In this document: positions 25,487-33,287 of the stretch, piece after piece
Position numbering within the stretch: the stretch's first letter is position 1
Layout: each line of letters opens with the position of its first letter
Assembly: GCA_016931575.1 (NCBI GenBank)
Contig: JAFGEO010000045.1
Location: 1-64,000, forward strand
Source of the DNA: Bacteroidales bacterium
GTDB lineage: Bacteria; Bacteroidota; Bacteroidia; Bacteroidales; UBA10428
Length of the DNA stretch: 64,000 bases
Direction: 5' to 3'
The notes under the pieces: model-generated
The model's database searches: none
What the model was told of the DNA's origin: nothing
What the model saw: only the letters and a program-made list of their open reading frames with translations
Program-made: the position numbers and the translations under genes

Positions 25487-27085
25487 ATGGCAACAAAAAT
25501 AAGCCTATTAAGAGATCAAATTAGTTCGAACTACAGCAAGAGTGACCATTACGATTTAGTCATTGTTGGTGCCGGAATCAGCGGTTTATCAACGGCACTG
25601 ATGTGGCTGAAAAATACCAAAAACAAAAAGACTTTGATTCTGGATAAAAATAGTTATGCTGGGGGCTACAGTACTGCTTTCCAAAAGGGAGATTATATTT
25701 TTGAAACCACCCAGCTCTTCCCTGATATTATTGAAATGATGGAATATCTGGGGATAGAAATAAATTTGAAGCGGTACGAAAAAGATTTCATGAGACGGAT
25801 TGTGGTGAAAGGGGACCGGATAGATGAATATAAAATCCCGGCAGGTGCTGAAAACTTTACAAGATATCTCAAAGAGCGGTTTCCTGAAGATGCGGACAAG
25901 ATTGACAAGTTCATGAATTATTCTACATCGATGTTTTCACAAGTACGAAAACTGAAGGTAATTCCAAGCTTGAAAGATACCCTTGTCACGCCATTTAAGG
26001 CTCCTAAGGTAGTTGCCAATCTGAATCGTACCTATTCCGGATTGTTAGATAAATTTGGCATCACCAATACAGAACTCCGTGAGCTATTGGAAACATTTAC
26101 TTCCTTTTCAGGGGTGCCTTCAGAGTATGCCTCCGCCATTTATGCAACTGGAGCCATGCTTTCCTCTATGACACGATGTTTCAGACCTTATGGGTATTTT
26201 GATGAATTCCCGGCAAAAATGGCTACCCTCTTCCAGGAAAGAGGAGGAGAACTCAGGTTAAATGCTGAAGTTGAAGATTATGTAATTGAGAATGGTACAA
26301 TAACCGGGGTAAAAGTTAAAGGTGATGATGCTATGATCAGCGCAGAAACCGTTGTTACAACCGTTGACACTATGCTGGCTATGCGAAAATATGTCGGATT
26401 GGAAAACCTGCCTGATAAATACATAAAACGTTTAGACAATACAGTGATGTCCACGTCATCCATTAATATTGCATTAGGCCTGGATGATAAAATTGATTTG
26501 TCAAAAATGGACCTGGATTATCCCTATAATGTTGTCTCAACAGGGTTGGGAACTTCCGAGAAACTTTTTGAAGGTTTTATGGCTGGGGACAATGCTTTTT
26601 CTGAAGACTGTTTCCATGCGGCAGTCATCTGTCCGTCGCTTACCACCGGCTCCAAAAATACCATAACCATACGTTGCACGCCTTTTGGCATTAATGGTTG
26701 GCTCGATTGGCGAAAAAATGATCCGGAAAAATACCAGGCTGAAAAAGAACGGTGGGGAGACTTTTTTATCAATATCGCTGAGAAATATTTTATCCCAGGC
26801 TTGAGTAAACATATTGTGGTTAAAGATATTTCAACTCCTGCAAGCTATTCACGTTACTCAGGTTCTCCCTCAGGAAGCCTGTACGATATGGCATCTATTG
26901 TATCCCAATTCGGACCTAAACGCCTGCCTTTTAAAACTCCAATTAAAAACCTGTATCAGCCAAAATTTGCCCACGGCTTATATGGGTGTATGATGAATGG
27001 AGTGCAAATGGTTGATATGCTGCTGGATCGTAAGTTTAATGACGGTAACTCTCTGTTTACAGCAAAAAACAAGAATTTTAAATAG
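25487..27085 (+). CDS. FAD-dependent oxidoreductase, phytoene desaturase/CrtI-like
   Basis: 532 residues. Rossmann FAD site DLVIVGAGISGLSTALMW near residue 25, followed by LDKNSYAGGYSTAF (the GGxSxxF segment of CrtI/RetSat-like enzymes), and a C-terminal FAD motif as FAHGLYGCMMNGVQMVDMLL. A middle block with AIYATGAMLSSMTRCFRPYGYFDEFP and LFQERGGELRLNAEVEDYV is typical of the carotenoid isomerase/desaturase superfamily. No carotenoid genes (crtB, crtY) lie in the window, so the substrate is unknown; lipid or isoprenoid double bonds are the family norm. Stand-alone gene with a 400-base AT-rich upstream region. Base composition looks more AT-rich than its neighbours. Confidence 0.85.
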   Translation: MATKISLLRDQISSNYSKSDHYDLVIVGAGISGLSTALMWLKNTKNKKTLILDKNSYAGGYSTAFQKGDYIFETTQLFPDIIEMMEYLGIEINLKRYEKDFMRRIVVKGDRIDEYKIPAGAENFTRYLKERFPEDADKIDKFMNYSTSMFSQVRKLKVIPSLKDTLVTPFKAPKVVANLNRTYSGLLDKFGITNTELRELLETFTSFSGVPSEYASAIYATGAMLSSMTRCFRPYGYFDEFPAKMATLFQERGGELRLNAEVEDYVIENGTITGVKVKGDDAMISAETVVTTVDTMLAMRKYVGLENLPDKYIKRLDNTVMSTSSINIALGLDDKIDLSKMDLDYPYNVVSTGLGTSEKLFEGFMAGDNAFSEDCFHAAVICPSLTTGSKNTITIRCTPFGINGWLDWRKNDPEKYQAEKERWGDFFINIAEKYFIPGLSKHIVVKDISTPASYSRYSGSPSGSLYDMASIVSQFGPKRLPFKTPIKNLYQPKFAHGLYGCMMNGVQMVDMLLDRKFNDGNSLFTAKNKNFK

Positions 27086-27173
27086 CAGGTTACAAACCCT
27101 GGTCTCATTAACAAGTAAAAACCTGACAACTGCTATTGGCAGAAGTCGATGTCAAGCCGCCTCCCCGCTAACT

Positions 27174-27217
27174 AAAAAAAATCAGGATGCCGGCAGCAAA
27201 GCTGCCAACATCCTGAT
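27174..27217 (-). terminator. Terminator of the xylanase gene
   Basis: On the minus strand, a long hairpin (9-bp outer stem 27181-27189/27209-27217, small mismatch, 6-bp inner stem GGCAGC/GCTGCC, AAA loop) is followed by a run of T (A run 27174-27181 on the plus strand). It lies 24 bases beyond the xylanase stop. Confidence 0.85.
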
Positions 27218-27240
27218 GGATTATGATTCATTACGCTGTA

Positions 27241-30180
27241 TTACTTAATAATTACCTCGGCTTCTGTGGACTCGGCGCCGTTTACCAGCCGGAGCAGGTA
27301 GATGCCGGACTTGAGTTCCAGAGACAGGGTGAGGTTGGTTGCCGGGCTGGTGAGGTTCTCGCGAACTACTTCCTTACCTTCCAGGTTGAAGAGCACAAGA
27401 GAGGTGAAACCCTTTTCCCAGGACACCTGCAACTGATCATGTGCCGGATTCGGGAAGATGGTCAATCCCTGTTCGATCACTGTCTCAAGATTGTCAACTG
27501 CTGTAGATGCATTGTTAACCTGAGCATCCTCAAAGCCCAGCAGACTATTGCCATTTGTGGCTTTTACCGTACCGGGCTGGTAGCTTAGGCTAACTTCCTG
27601 TCCGGCATAGACCTTCTCTGTCAGATTGAATACAATCTTTGTGGAATCGACACCGTTTGCGGTTATGCTGCTGATTTCAGCGGGCTGTCCGTCTACCGAC
27701 AGGGTAAAAGCATCCTGGTTCAGGACGACATCTTCCAGCAGACCGTCAAATAGCGCAATGGCACGGGTTCCGGCTGAATTGATCTGGGAGCTTACCAGTT
27801 GCGGCCAGTAGTTTTTCACGGTAAGAACCGCTGATGACTGGCATGCAAATCCTTCGTCGTTTGTCAGGGTACCTCCGGTATATTGTATTCTTGGTGCATT
27901 GGCGCTGGTCAATGGTGTGGAGAAATGGAACACAGCCATGCTGGAATCTCCTTCCATGTAATCGAATTCATCAAAGCTAAGAGCCTCCCCATTATCCGTG
28001 AGGGTGAAAGAAGCTTCATTGTCGAGAAGTCCTCTGACAACATAGTTAAAGGATGCTTCAATGGTATACCCGTCGTTCGTAACTTCCGCACTGATGAGGC
28101 CTGTCGACAGGTTTATCACTTCCACAGGGCCGAAAGCCTTCGATTTTCCGCCATCCGTGGATGCCAGGCTTCCCGGGAAGTAAGAAACGCACAGGTAATC
28201 ATCGGGGGTGATAACACCCTGCAGGGTGACATGCACCAGGGAGCTGTCGGCCGCATCCGTTTTTATATCCTGGATGCGCATGGCATGGTCGGAGAAGAAT
28301 TTAAAATCTCCACCGATAATGGATTCATCCTGAATAGGTTTATCAAATGTGATCACCAGGCTGGAATCGCTGGTCTGAACAGCCGACACCACTTCAGGTC
28401 CCCTGATAACTGCATCGGTTTCATGCAGGATAAATACCGAGTCAGTATGAGCTTCAAGACAGGGAATGGTAAAGACTTTAACCATGTCGCCAAAGTTCAC
28501 CTCAACGGTATAGTCGCCGTAATACGCGTCAAACAGAACCGGGTTGGCATCCACCAGGGTGGTATCGAATTTCGTTGCCCAGTGTTCATTCAGCAGGTAG
28601 AAAAGGGTATCTGCAGCAAGTTTAGGCCGGCGGTTATCGTCAAAATAGCCGGAGTTCTCGCGCCATGCCCCGGCATCGCTCAGTGCCCAGCTGACAACTC
28701 CGTTCATCATCGGATGTGAGAAAGCAATGGTAAATACTTTCACGACATCCTCAGCCTGTTGCGCTTCCGTCAGCTCAGAACCATTGTCAAATTCTGTAAA
28801 TTTAATTGGCAGGCCGGCTTCAGCAACAATGTTAACATTGGTAACAAGCTCCGTAATATTCGGGCGCATTCCATCCCAGAAATGAGCCTGCATACCAACA
28901 CCGATTACGGGGCCACCCTCTTCCTTGATTTTCAGGACCAGGTCGCGGTATGCTGCGGCATCTCCCCAGTTGTATTCAACATTGTATTCGTTGATAAATA
29001 ATTCAGCATCGGGGTCAGCCTCCCGGGCCCATTTGAAGCAGTTCCAGTTTATTGAATCGCCGACAATATCAGAGAGGTAGGTGGCATGAAGGGGCTCGTT
29101 CATTACATCATATTCTTTGATGATCCCCTTATACCGGCTTACCTCACGGCTTACCCTCATCTTACAGGTATCCGTGATAGCCTCCGGAGTTGGCAGGTCT
29201 TTCACCCAGCGGGGCATTTCGTGATCGCCGGTATACTCATAGCCCCCCCAAAGCAGGGTATGTGCCCGAAGGTCCCAACCGATGCTCTGTGTCCAGCTGA
29301 CGGCATGTTCAAAATTGGTGTAATCCGGCTCAGTATGCTGTGGCTGAATGCCGCTCCATTTAAAGGAATTCCCGGACACTCCGTAGTTAAAATACTTCTG
29401 CATGGTCGCTTTCATCCATTGTTCCTCACTTGGAAATCGCGATGCATTCCCATCGAAGAAATCCTCATCGCTAAGGTAATCATGGCCATCGGAAGTGGTC
29501 AGTGCACCCCCGCCGCAGTTGATATATTCCACCCAGTCGCCTTCGACAGTACGGATCTCTATGCCTTTGATCGCAGCATTATCCAGACTGGCAACCATTT
29601 CCAGGTTGATCAGGGTATCCGCGGCAGTGATCGTAAAGCTGGTGTCGATGGCAATATTCCTGTCGCCGGCAACCGCTACCATGTCAAAATCGGAGAGCAC
29701 CTTGTCCCCTTCCACGAAAACATCAAATATCCTTGAGCCAGTGGTAGTGAAATAGATCTCGGCAAATTTCAGAGTCAGGATGTAATCACGGCCCTCCTCT
29801 ACGGGGATGGCGTAAGCAAGAAATGAATAGTACCGTTCAGACTGGTAAATTTCAGCATCGGCATCGGCAGTAATGGTATTGGTAGTAGAATAACGATTCC
29901 CGTTATTTACGGCCCCTTCGTACAGGTCAAAGGCAATACCGAATGGATATTCATGTTTGGTCAAGCGTACCGAGACATCCCCGGTAAAAGGCTGGTCATT
30001 CTTATCTATGATCACCAGACCGAAAGAACCCTTCCGAAGGGTGTCTATGCGTTCCTGGGCATGGTCGTACCATTCCTGGGCCGACTGGGCACTGAGCATG
30101 CTGAACATGCATAGCAGTCCAGTAACAGCTATAAAAAACTTTATCCCCGTATGTCCAGGGGTAGCATTCATTCTTCTCAT
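27241..30180 (-). CDS. Secreted GH10 endo-1,4-beta-xylanase with inserted malectin-like domain and T9SS sorting domain
   Basis: 979 residues. Signal peptide to about residue 31; GH10 start RKGSFGLVIIDKNDQPF at 49-65; then a malectin/CBM57-like block (about 105-247) inserted before the barrel, which resumes at YFNYGVSGNSFKWSGIQP. Catalytic residues: acid/base Glu362 in YDVMNEPLH and nucleophile Glu463 in IKFTEFDNGSE. Residues about 590-890 form three related Ig-like beta domains, and the last 80 (FPNPAHDQLQVSW ... GIYLLRLVNG ... AEVIIK) are a type A T9SS sorting domain, so the enzyme should be exported and surface-attached or released. It should cleave xylan backbones. No SusC/SusD genes are nearby, so it is not in a standard polysaccharide utilisation locus. 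Order inside the malectin block is unusual (see findings). Confidence 0.93.
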   Translation of the reverse strand: MRRMNATPGHTGIKFFIAVTGLLCMFSMLSAQSAQEWYDHAQERIDTLRKGSFGLVIIDKNDQPFTGDVSVRLTKHEYPFGIAFDLYEGAVNNGNRYSTTNTITADADAEIYQSERYYSFLAYAIPVEEGRDYILTLKFAEIYFTTTGSRIFDVFVEGDKVLSDFDMVAVAGDRNIAIDTSFTITAADTLINLEMVASLDNAAIKGIEIRTVEGDWVEYINCGGGALTTSDGHDYLSDEDFFDGNASRFPSEEQWMKATMQKYFNYGVSGNSFKWSGIQPQHTEPDYTNFEHAVSWTQSIGWDLRAHTLLWGGYEYTGDHEMPRWVKDLPTPEAITDTCKMRVSREVSRYKGIIKEYDVMNEPLHATYLSDIVGDSINWNCFKWAREADPDAELFINEYNVEYNWGDAAAYRDLVLKIKEEGGPVIGVGMQAHFWDGMRPNITELVTNVNIVAEAGLPIKFTEFDNGSELTEAQQAEDVVKVFTIAFSHPMMNGVVSWALSDAGAWRENSGYFDDNRRPKLAADTLFYLLNEHWATKFDTTLVDANPVLFDAYYGDYTVEVNFGDMVKVFTIPCLEAHTDSVFILHETDAVIRGPEVVSAVQTSDSSLVITFDKPIQDESIIGGDFKFFSDHAMRIQDIKTDAADSSLVHVTLQGVITPDDYLCVSYFPGSLASTDGGKSKAFGPVEVINLSTGLISAEVTNDGYTIEASFNYVVRGLLDNEASFTLTDNGEALSFDEFDYMEGDSSMAVFHFSTPLTSANAPRIQYTGGTLTNDEGFACQSSAVLTVKNYWPQLVSSQINSAGTRAIALFDGLLEDVVLNQDAFTLSVDGQPAEISSITANGVDSTKIVFNLTEKVYAGQEVSLSYQPGTVKATNGNSLLGFEDAQVNNASTAVDNLETVIEQGLTIFPNPAHDQLQVSWEKGFTSLVLFNLEGKEVVRENLTSPATNLTLSLELKSGIYLLRLVNGAESTEAEVIIK

Positions 30181-30431
30181 TGTCCGATAGTTTAAATTTT
30201 TATTAGCTCATTTCTTCCGGCAGTTTTCCGGATTAAAAGATGAAATTATCAATTCGGACAGACTCTTGCTATAATATATCAGGAAAAGACTCACAAAAAT
30301 GTTGCAGGAGAGGCGCAGGCAGAGAAATATTCAGGCGCAAAGTCCGGAACGAAGTTTGCAGCTACGAGGAATGTGCATGATTCCATCGCAGGTCATGCTA
30401 ACTATATCCCCCCTGGATCAAGGCTGACTGT

Positions 30432-30455
30432 CAATCCTGAAACAAGTTCAGGATG
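30432..30455. repeat. Short palindromic repeat (CCTGAA...TTCAGG type)
   Basis: CCTGAA and TTCAGG flank ACAAG. From memory this resembles a widespread short intergenic repeat in bacterial genomes containing CATCCTGAACTTG. Only one copy is in the window, so family membership is tentative. Confidence 0.4.
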
Positions 30456-30463
30456 AGGGCAGG

Positions 30464-30493
30464 AAAACCGGATGACATCGCTTCATCCGGTTT
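30464..30493 (-). terminator. Terminator-like hairpin after the MaoC-like gene
   Basis: An 11-bp stem (30465-30475 with 30483-30493) with a 7-base loop; on the minus strand it is followed by a short T run (30464-30467). It lies 11 bases beyond the MaoC-like stop. Confidence 0.65.
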
Positions 30494-30504
30494 GTCATAA
30501 TGTT

Positions 30505-30972
30505 TTAGGAATTAAAATGATAAAGAAATATCACCACCGCTTCGAAAGCAGGTTTTGCGCTTCCTTCCACCTCAAGCGTGGCCTTCATGTGTGCGCGGGT
30601 AATTCCCCTCAGGTCCTTAATGGATTCAAGTTTTGCCCGAAGGCGGACCCTGCTGTTCACGGCAACACTCTGGTTGAACTTCAGGCTTTCGATGCCGTAG
30701 TTCACCATCAGTTTGACATTCACCACATCCACAATCTGCAGCCAAAGGTGTGTCATCATGGACAGGGTAAGGTATCCATGTGCTATGGTGGTTTTGAAAG
30801 GTGATTCTACTTTTGCACGCTCAGGATCAACATGAATCCACTGGTGATCAAGGGTGGCATCGGCAAACTGGTTGATCTGCTCCTGGGTAATAGTATGGTA
30901 ATCGGAAACGCCTATTTCTTTTCCTAAAAAGGCAGCCAATTCATCGTAACAGCTAATCGTAATTTTGCTCAC
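30505..30972 (-). CDS. MaoC-like dehydratase (hotdog fold)
   Basis: 155 residues with a GTG start at 30972. MaoC/R-specific enoyl-CoA hydratase motif: ITQEQINQFADATLDHQWIHVDPERA (hydratase 2 Asp/His pair) and the GYLTLSMMTHL segment. Members hydrate trans-2-enoyl-CoA or related thioesters; the stand-alone bacterial form is often annotated as nodulation protein N-like. The substrate is not determinable here. It is monocistronic between a terminator-like hairpin and a large inverted repeat. Confidence 0.92.
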   Translation of the reverse strand: MSKITISCYDELAAFLGKEIGVSDYHTITQEQINQFADATLDHQWIHVDPERAKVESPFKTTIAHGYLTLSMMTHLWLQIVDVVNVKLMVNYGIESLKFNQSVAVNSRVRLRAKLESIKDLRGITRAHMKATLEVEGSAKPAFEAVVIFLYHFNS

Positions 30973-31070
30973 AATATAAATTGTTTGGTTAATACTTTGG
31001 TTTCACCCCGCAAAATTAAGAATGTTTACCGGTTATTAAACAGATAAATGTGGTTCGTTTCGTATATTGG

Positions 31071-31120
31071 AATGAATGACTCATCGGATGATTTCGAAGT
31101 CATCCGATGAGTCATTCATT
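31071..31120. repeat. Perfect 21-bp inverted repeat, strong hairpin
   Basis: The arm at 31071-31091 is the exact reverse complement of 31100-31120, with 8 bases between (TTTCGAAG, itself nearly self-complementary). It lies between the cupin gene stop and the MaoC-like gene start. It could be a terminator for the cupin operon, but there is no T tract on the minus strand. Confidence 0.8.
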
Positions 31121-31133
31121 CTCCCTCCCATCA

Positions 31134-31466
31134 CTAGTTCGATTTGATCATCAACAGCAGCATCTTGAAAGGAACTACTGCCTCCACAGCATGGGGAATA
31201 TTGGCCGGCATGATGATCATGTCCCCTTCTTTCAGTTTGTAGGCTTCCCTGTTTATCAGGATAGTCCCCTCCCCTTCGATCACTTGCACCATGGCATCAA
31301 AGGGAGCGCTGTGCTCGCTCAGGTTTTGCCCTTTGTCGAATGCAAAGAGGGTAATATTTCCGGCTTCCTTGCGCGCAACAATCTTACTGACAATGGCACC
31401 TTCCGAGTAATCTACAGCTTTCTTCAGCGTGTAGATGCTTGCTGTCTTAAATGTTGATGTTTCCAT
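31134..31466 (-). CDS. Small cupin-domain protein
   Basis: 110 residues, one cupin barrel: SEHSAPFDAMVQVIEGEGTILINREAY (cupin motif 1, with only one of the usual two histidines) and GDMIIMPANIPHAVEAVVPFKMLLL (motif 2, with His). No enzymatic role is known for these short cupins; many bind a metal or ligand. It lies 12 bases after the Fe-S protein gene, so both are probably in one transcript under the Crp/Fnr-type operator. Its linkage to Fe-S and Crp genes suggests a redox or nitrosative stress context, but this is an inference. Confidence 0.88.
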   Translation of the reverse strand: METSTFKTASIYTLKKAVDYSEGAIVSKIVARKEAGNITLFAFDKGQNLSEHSAPFDAMVQVIEGEGTILINREAYKLKEGDMIIMPANIPHAVEAVVPFKMLLLMIKSN

Positions 31467-31478
31467 ATTCGTATTATT

Positions 31479-32345
31479 TTATAACCATTCTTCTTTGAGT
31501 ATTTGCCCTTCAATACCCACAACCGTGTATTTAACAGGTACTTTCCGGCCGGCCTCCTGAACTGCCTGATTTACCATCTGCAGCAGTCCCCCGCAACAGG
31601 GAACCTGCATGATCATAACATGAAGGGTATTTACCTTTGCCTCGTTGATCAGCGCCCTGATCTTCTGCATATAGGCTTCCTGGTTGCTGTCCAGCTTGGG
31701 ACAGGCAATAGCCAGGCTCTTACCCTTCAGGTAATTCTGATGAAAGTTCCCAAGAGCAAAGGCTACACAATCGGCGGCAAGAACAACATCCGCCTGTTGA
31801 AAATAACCGGCATTGGGATTAACCAGGTGCATTTGAACAGGCCACTGACGCAATTCCGACTGCCCTGAAACGAGCTTTTCCGTGGAAAGAACTGCAGCCT
31901 TAGGTTCAAAGGATATTTCGCGTGATCCTGGACACCCTCCGCCTGAATGATGCTGACCGGAATGGTATACCTCCCGGATAACCTCTTTTACGTCAAATTG
32001 TATCTGCTCCTGGTTTGTATTCAGGAAACGGACTGCTTCTTTCAGAAACTCCGTTTCATTGTGGTCCTTCAGGTGTCTCATATGGGCAACAACGATATTT
32101 TTACCCTTGCCTACCATGATCTCCATAACTTTTACTTCGTCGTAAGGCTCCGCTTCACGCTCCTCAATGCTTATTGCACCCTGGGGACAGTGGCCCAGGC
32201 ATGCACCCAAACCATCACACATCAAATCACTCACCAGCCGGGCCTTCCCGTCAATGATCTGAAGAGCTCCCTCGTGACAGGCAGGTACGCATTCTGCGCA
32301 TCCGTTGCACAATTCTTCATCGATAGTAACTATTTCCCGTTTCAT
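31479..32345 (-). CDS. Ferredoxin-like 4Fe-4S protein with C-terminal extension
   Basis: 288 residues. N-terminal bacterial ferredoxin domain: first cluster motif complete as CNGCAECVPAC; the second reads CDGLGACLGHC, with the second cysteine replaced, so it may hold a three-cysteine cluster or none. The remaining 200 residues have further cysteines (GGGCPG, IACPKLD, VPCCGG) and no recognised enzyme domain. The same architecture occurs near hcp-type genes in anaerobes. It is read divergently from the Crp/Fnr gene; a TATTTTCG box (one mismatch to TAnnTTTG) at 32365-32372 puts the operator about 40 bases upstream of the start of transcription, where an activator would bind. Confidence 0.85.
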   Translation of the reverse strand: MKREIVTIDEELCNGCAECVPACHEGALQIIDGKARLVSDLMCDGLGACLGHCPQGAISIEEREAEPYDEVKVMEIMVGKGKNIVVAHMRHLKDHNETEFLKEAVRFLNTNQEQIQFDVKEVIREVYHSGQHHSGGGCPGSREISFEPKAAVLSTEKLVSGQSELRQWPVQMHLVNPNAGYFQQADVVLAADCVAFALGNFHQNYLKGKSLAIACPKLDSNQEAYMQKIRALINEAKVNTLHVMIMQVPCCGGLLQMVNQAVQEAGRKVPVKYTVVGIEGQILKEEWL

Positions 32346-32364
32346 AATTTCAAGGTTTATACTG

Positions 32365-32372
32365 CGAAAATA
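32365..32372 (-). promoter_or_regulatory. Probable -7 element for the Fe-S/cupin operon
   Basis: TATTTTCG on the minus strand, one mismatch from TAnnTTTG, 20 bases before the ATG at 32345. The palindrome at 32392-32411 is centred about 40 bases upstream of the predicted start. Confidence 0.4.
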
Positions 32373-32387
32373 TGACAGGAGATTCTA

Positions 32388-32395
32388 TATCTTTG
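32388..32395 (+). promoter_or_regulatory. -7 promoter element for the Crp/Fnr regulator gene
   Basis: TATCTTTG, exact TAnnTTTG match. It overlaps the operator palindrome, so a bound protein would block this promoter. It supports the TTG start at 32422, since all upstream in-frame starts lie before or inside the promoter. Confidence 0.6.
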
Positions 32396-32411
32396 TAACA
32401 AATGTTACAAA
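32392..32411. promoter_or_regulatory. Crp/Fnr-type operator, HcpR-like palindrome
   Basis: A perfect 20-base palindrome, TTTGTAACA-AA-TGTTACAAA. Half-sites match the TTGTnAC...GTnACAA pattern known for HcpR-type Crp/Fnr regulators of nitrosative stress genes. It sits between the two divergent genes and is most likely the site of the regulator encoded next to it. Confidence 0.75.
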
Positions 32412-32421
32412 GATTAGAAAA

Positions 32422-33147
32422 TTGAAAAATAGTTTTGTTGAGCCCTGCAATCCGGGATGTAGTTTTTGCTTCCTGAATTTTACGGATGTTCTGTGCAAAA
32501 CCCACCTGTTCGCCGGTGTAAATCCTGAGGAGATCGGCAGAATGATCAAAATGGTCCACCACCAGGTGCGGAAATATAGTAAGAATGACCTGATTGCACA
32601 AAGTGGGGATGATTACCACAGCCTGTATTTCATTGTAGAAGGAAATGTGGTTGGTGAGATCATTGATTTCGAAGGAAAAGTCCTGCGTATTGAAGAGCTC
32701 CATGCCCCTGATACCATTGCCAGTGCTTTTCTATTTGGCGACCATACTCAACTTCCTGTGAATGTTACAGCCCTTTCCGATACCAAGATCCTGATCCTCC
32801 CCCGCCAGGACCTTCTCCGGCTGTTTCGGGAAAATGAGAGGATACTGCGGAATTTCCTTGATATGGTCTGCAACCGGACCCAGAACCTGACGCGAAAGAT
32901 TAAGATGCTCAGTTTGGGTTCCATCCGGAGCAAGTTCGCCCTGCACCTGTTAAACCAATTGGGAAAGAGTTCTGATGATACCATTATCCTCAAAAACTCA
33001 CAGTCTGAACTGGCTGAAATATTTGGTGTTGCCCGTCCCTCACTTGCCCGGGTCATTCGTGAAATGAATGAAGAAGGTTTAATCAGATCCTCGGGAAAGA
33101 CCATTAAAGTCCTGGATAAGAACCAACTTTCGTCCCTGTTAAACTGA
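32422..33147 (+). CDS. Crp/Fnr-family transcription regulator with N-terminal cysteines
   Basis: 241 residues from TTG at 32422, placed 27 bases after a perfect -7 box; the longer frame back to 32305 runs through the promoter and the divergent gene start. N-terminal cysteines C9, C13, C16 and C25 recall the Fe-S ligands of Fnr, though the spacing differs. Next comes the cyclic-nucleotide-binding-like beta-roll (LIAQSGDDYHSLYFIVEGNVV ... LPVNVTALSDTKILILPR), a long dimer helix, and a C-terminal winged helix with SELAEIFGVARPSLARVIREMNEEGLI. It probably senses oxygen, NO or redox state. It is likely autoregulated and an activator of the divergent Fe-S/cupin genes (both inferred from operator position). 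Confidence 0.9.
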   Translation: MKNSFVEPCNPGCSFCFLNFTDVLCKTHLFAGVNPEEIGRMIKMVHHQVRKYSKNDLIAQSGDDYHSLYFIVEGNVVGEIIDFEGKVLRIEELHAPDTIASAFLFGDHTQLPVNVTALSDTKILILPRQDLLRLFRENERILRNFLDMVCNRTQNLTRKIKMLSLGSIRSKFALHLLNQLGKSSDDTIILKNSQSELAEIFGVARPSLARVIREMNEEGLIRSSGKTIKVLDKNQLSSLLN

Positions 33148-33287
33148 TATTCATCAATACCCCCTGAAACACCTACACAGAAATACCTCCCAGATCAATG
33201 CAAAAATGTTGTTCATCAATAGATTGAATCCGGGATGATTCCTTCACGTACACATAAGCAGGATTATGAACCGATGGAGGAAAGAAA

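Larger units (their letters stand above)
30181..30504. other. Gene-poor interval upstream of the xylanase
   Basis: 324 bases between the xylanase start and the MaoC-like gene stop. It contains the xylanase 5' region (AT-rich, no exact TAnnTTTG seen), a short palindromic repeat and a terminator-like hairpin, both listed separately. No open frame of note. Confidence 0.5.

Noticed and set aside
30300-30430. AAAGTCCGGAAC-like bases resembling an RNase P RNA motif
   Set aside because: The other conserved RNase P blocks are absent and the interval is too short.
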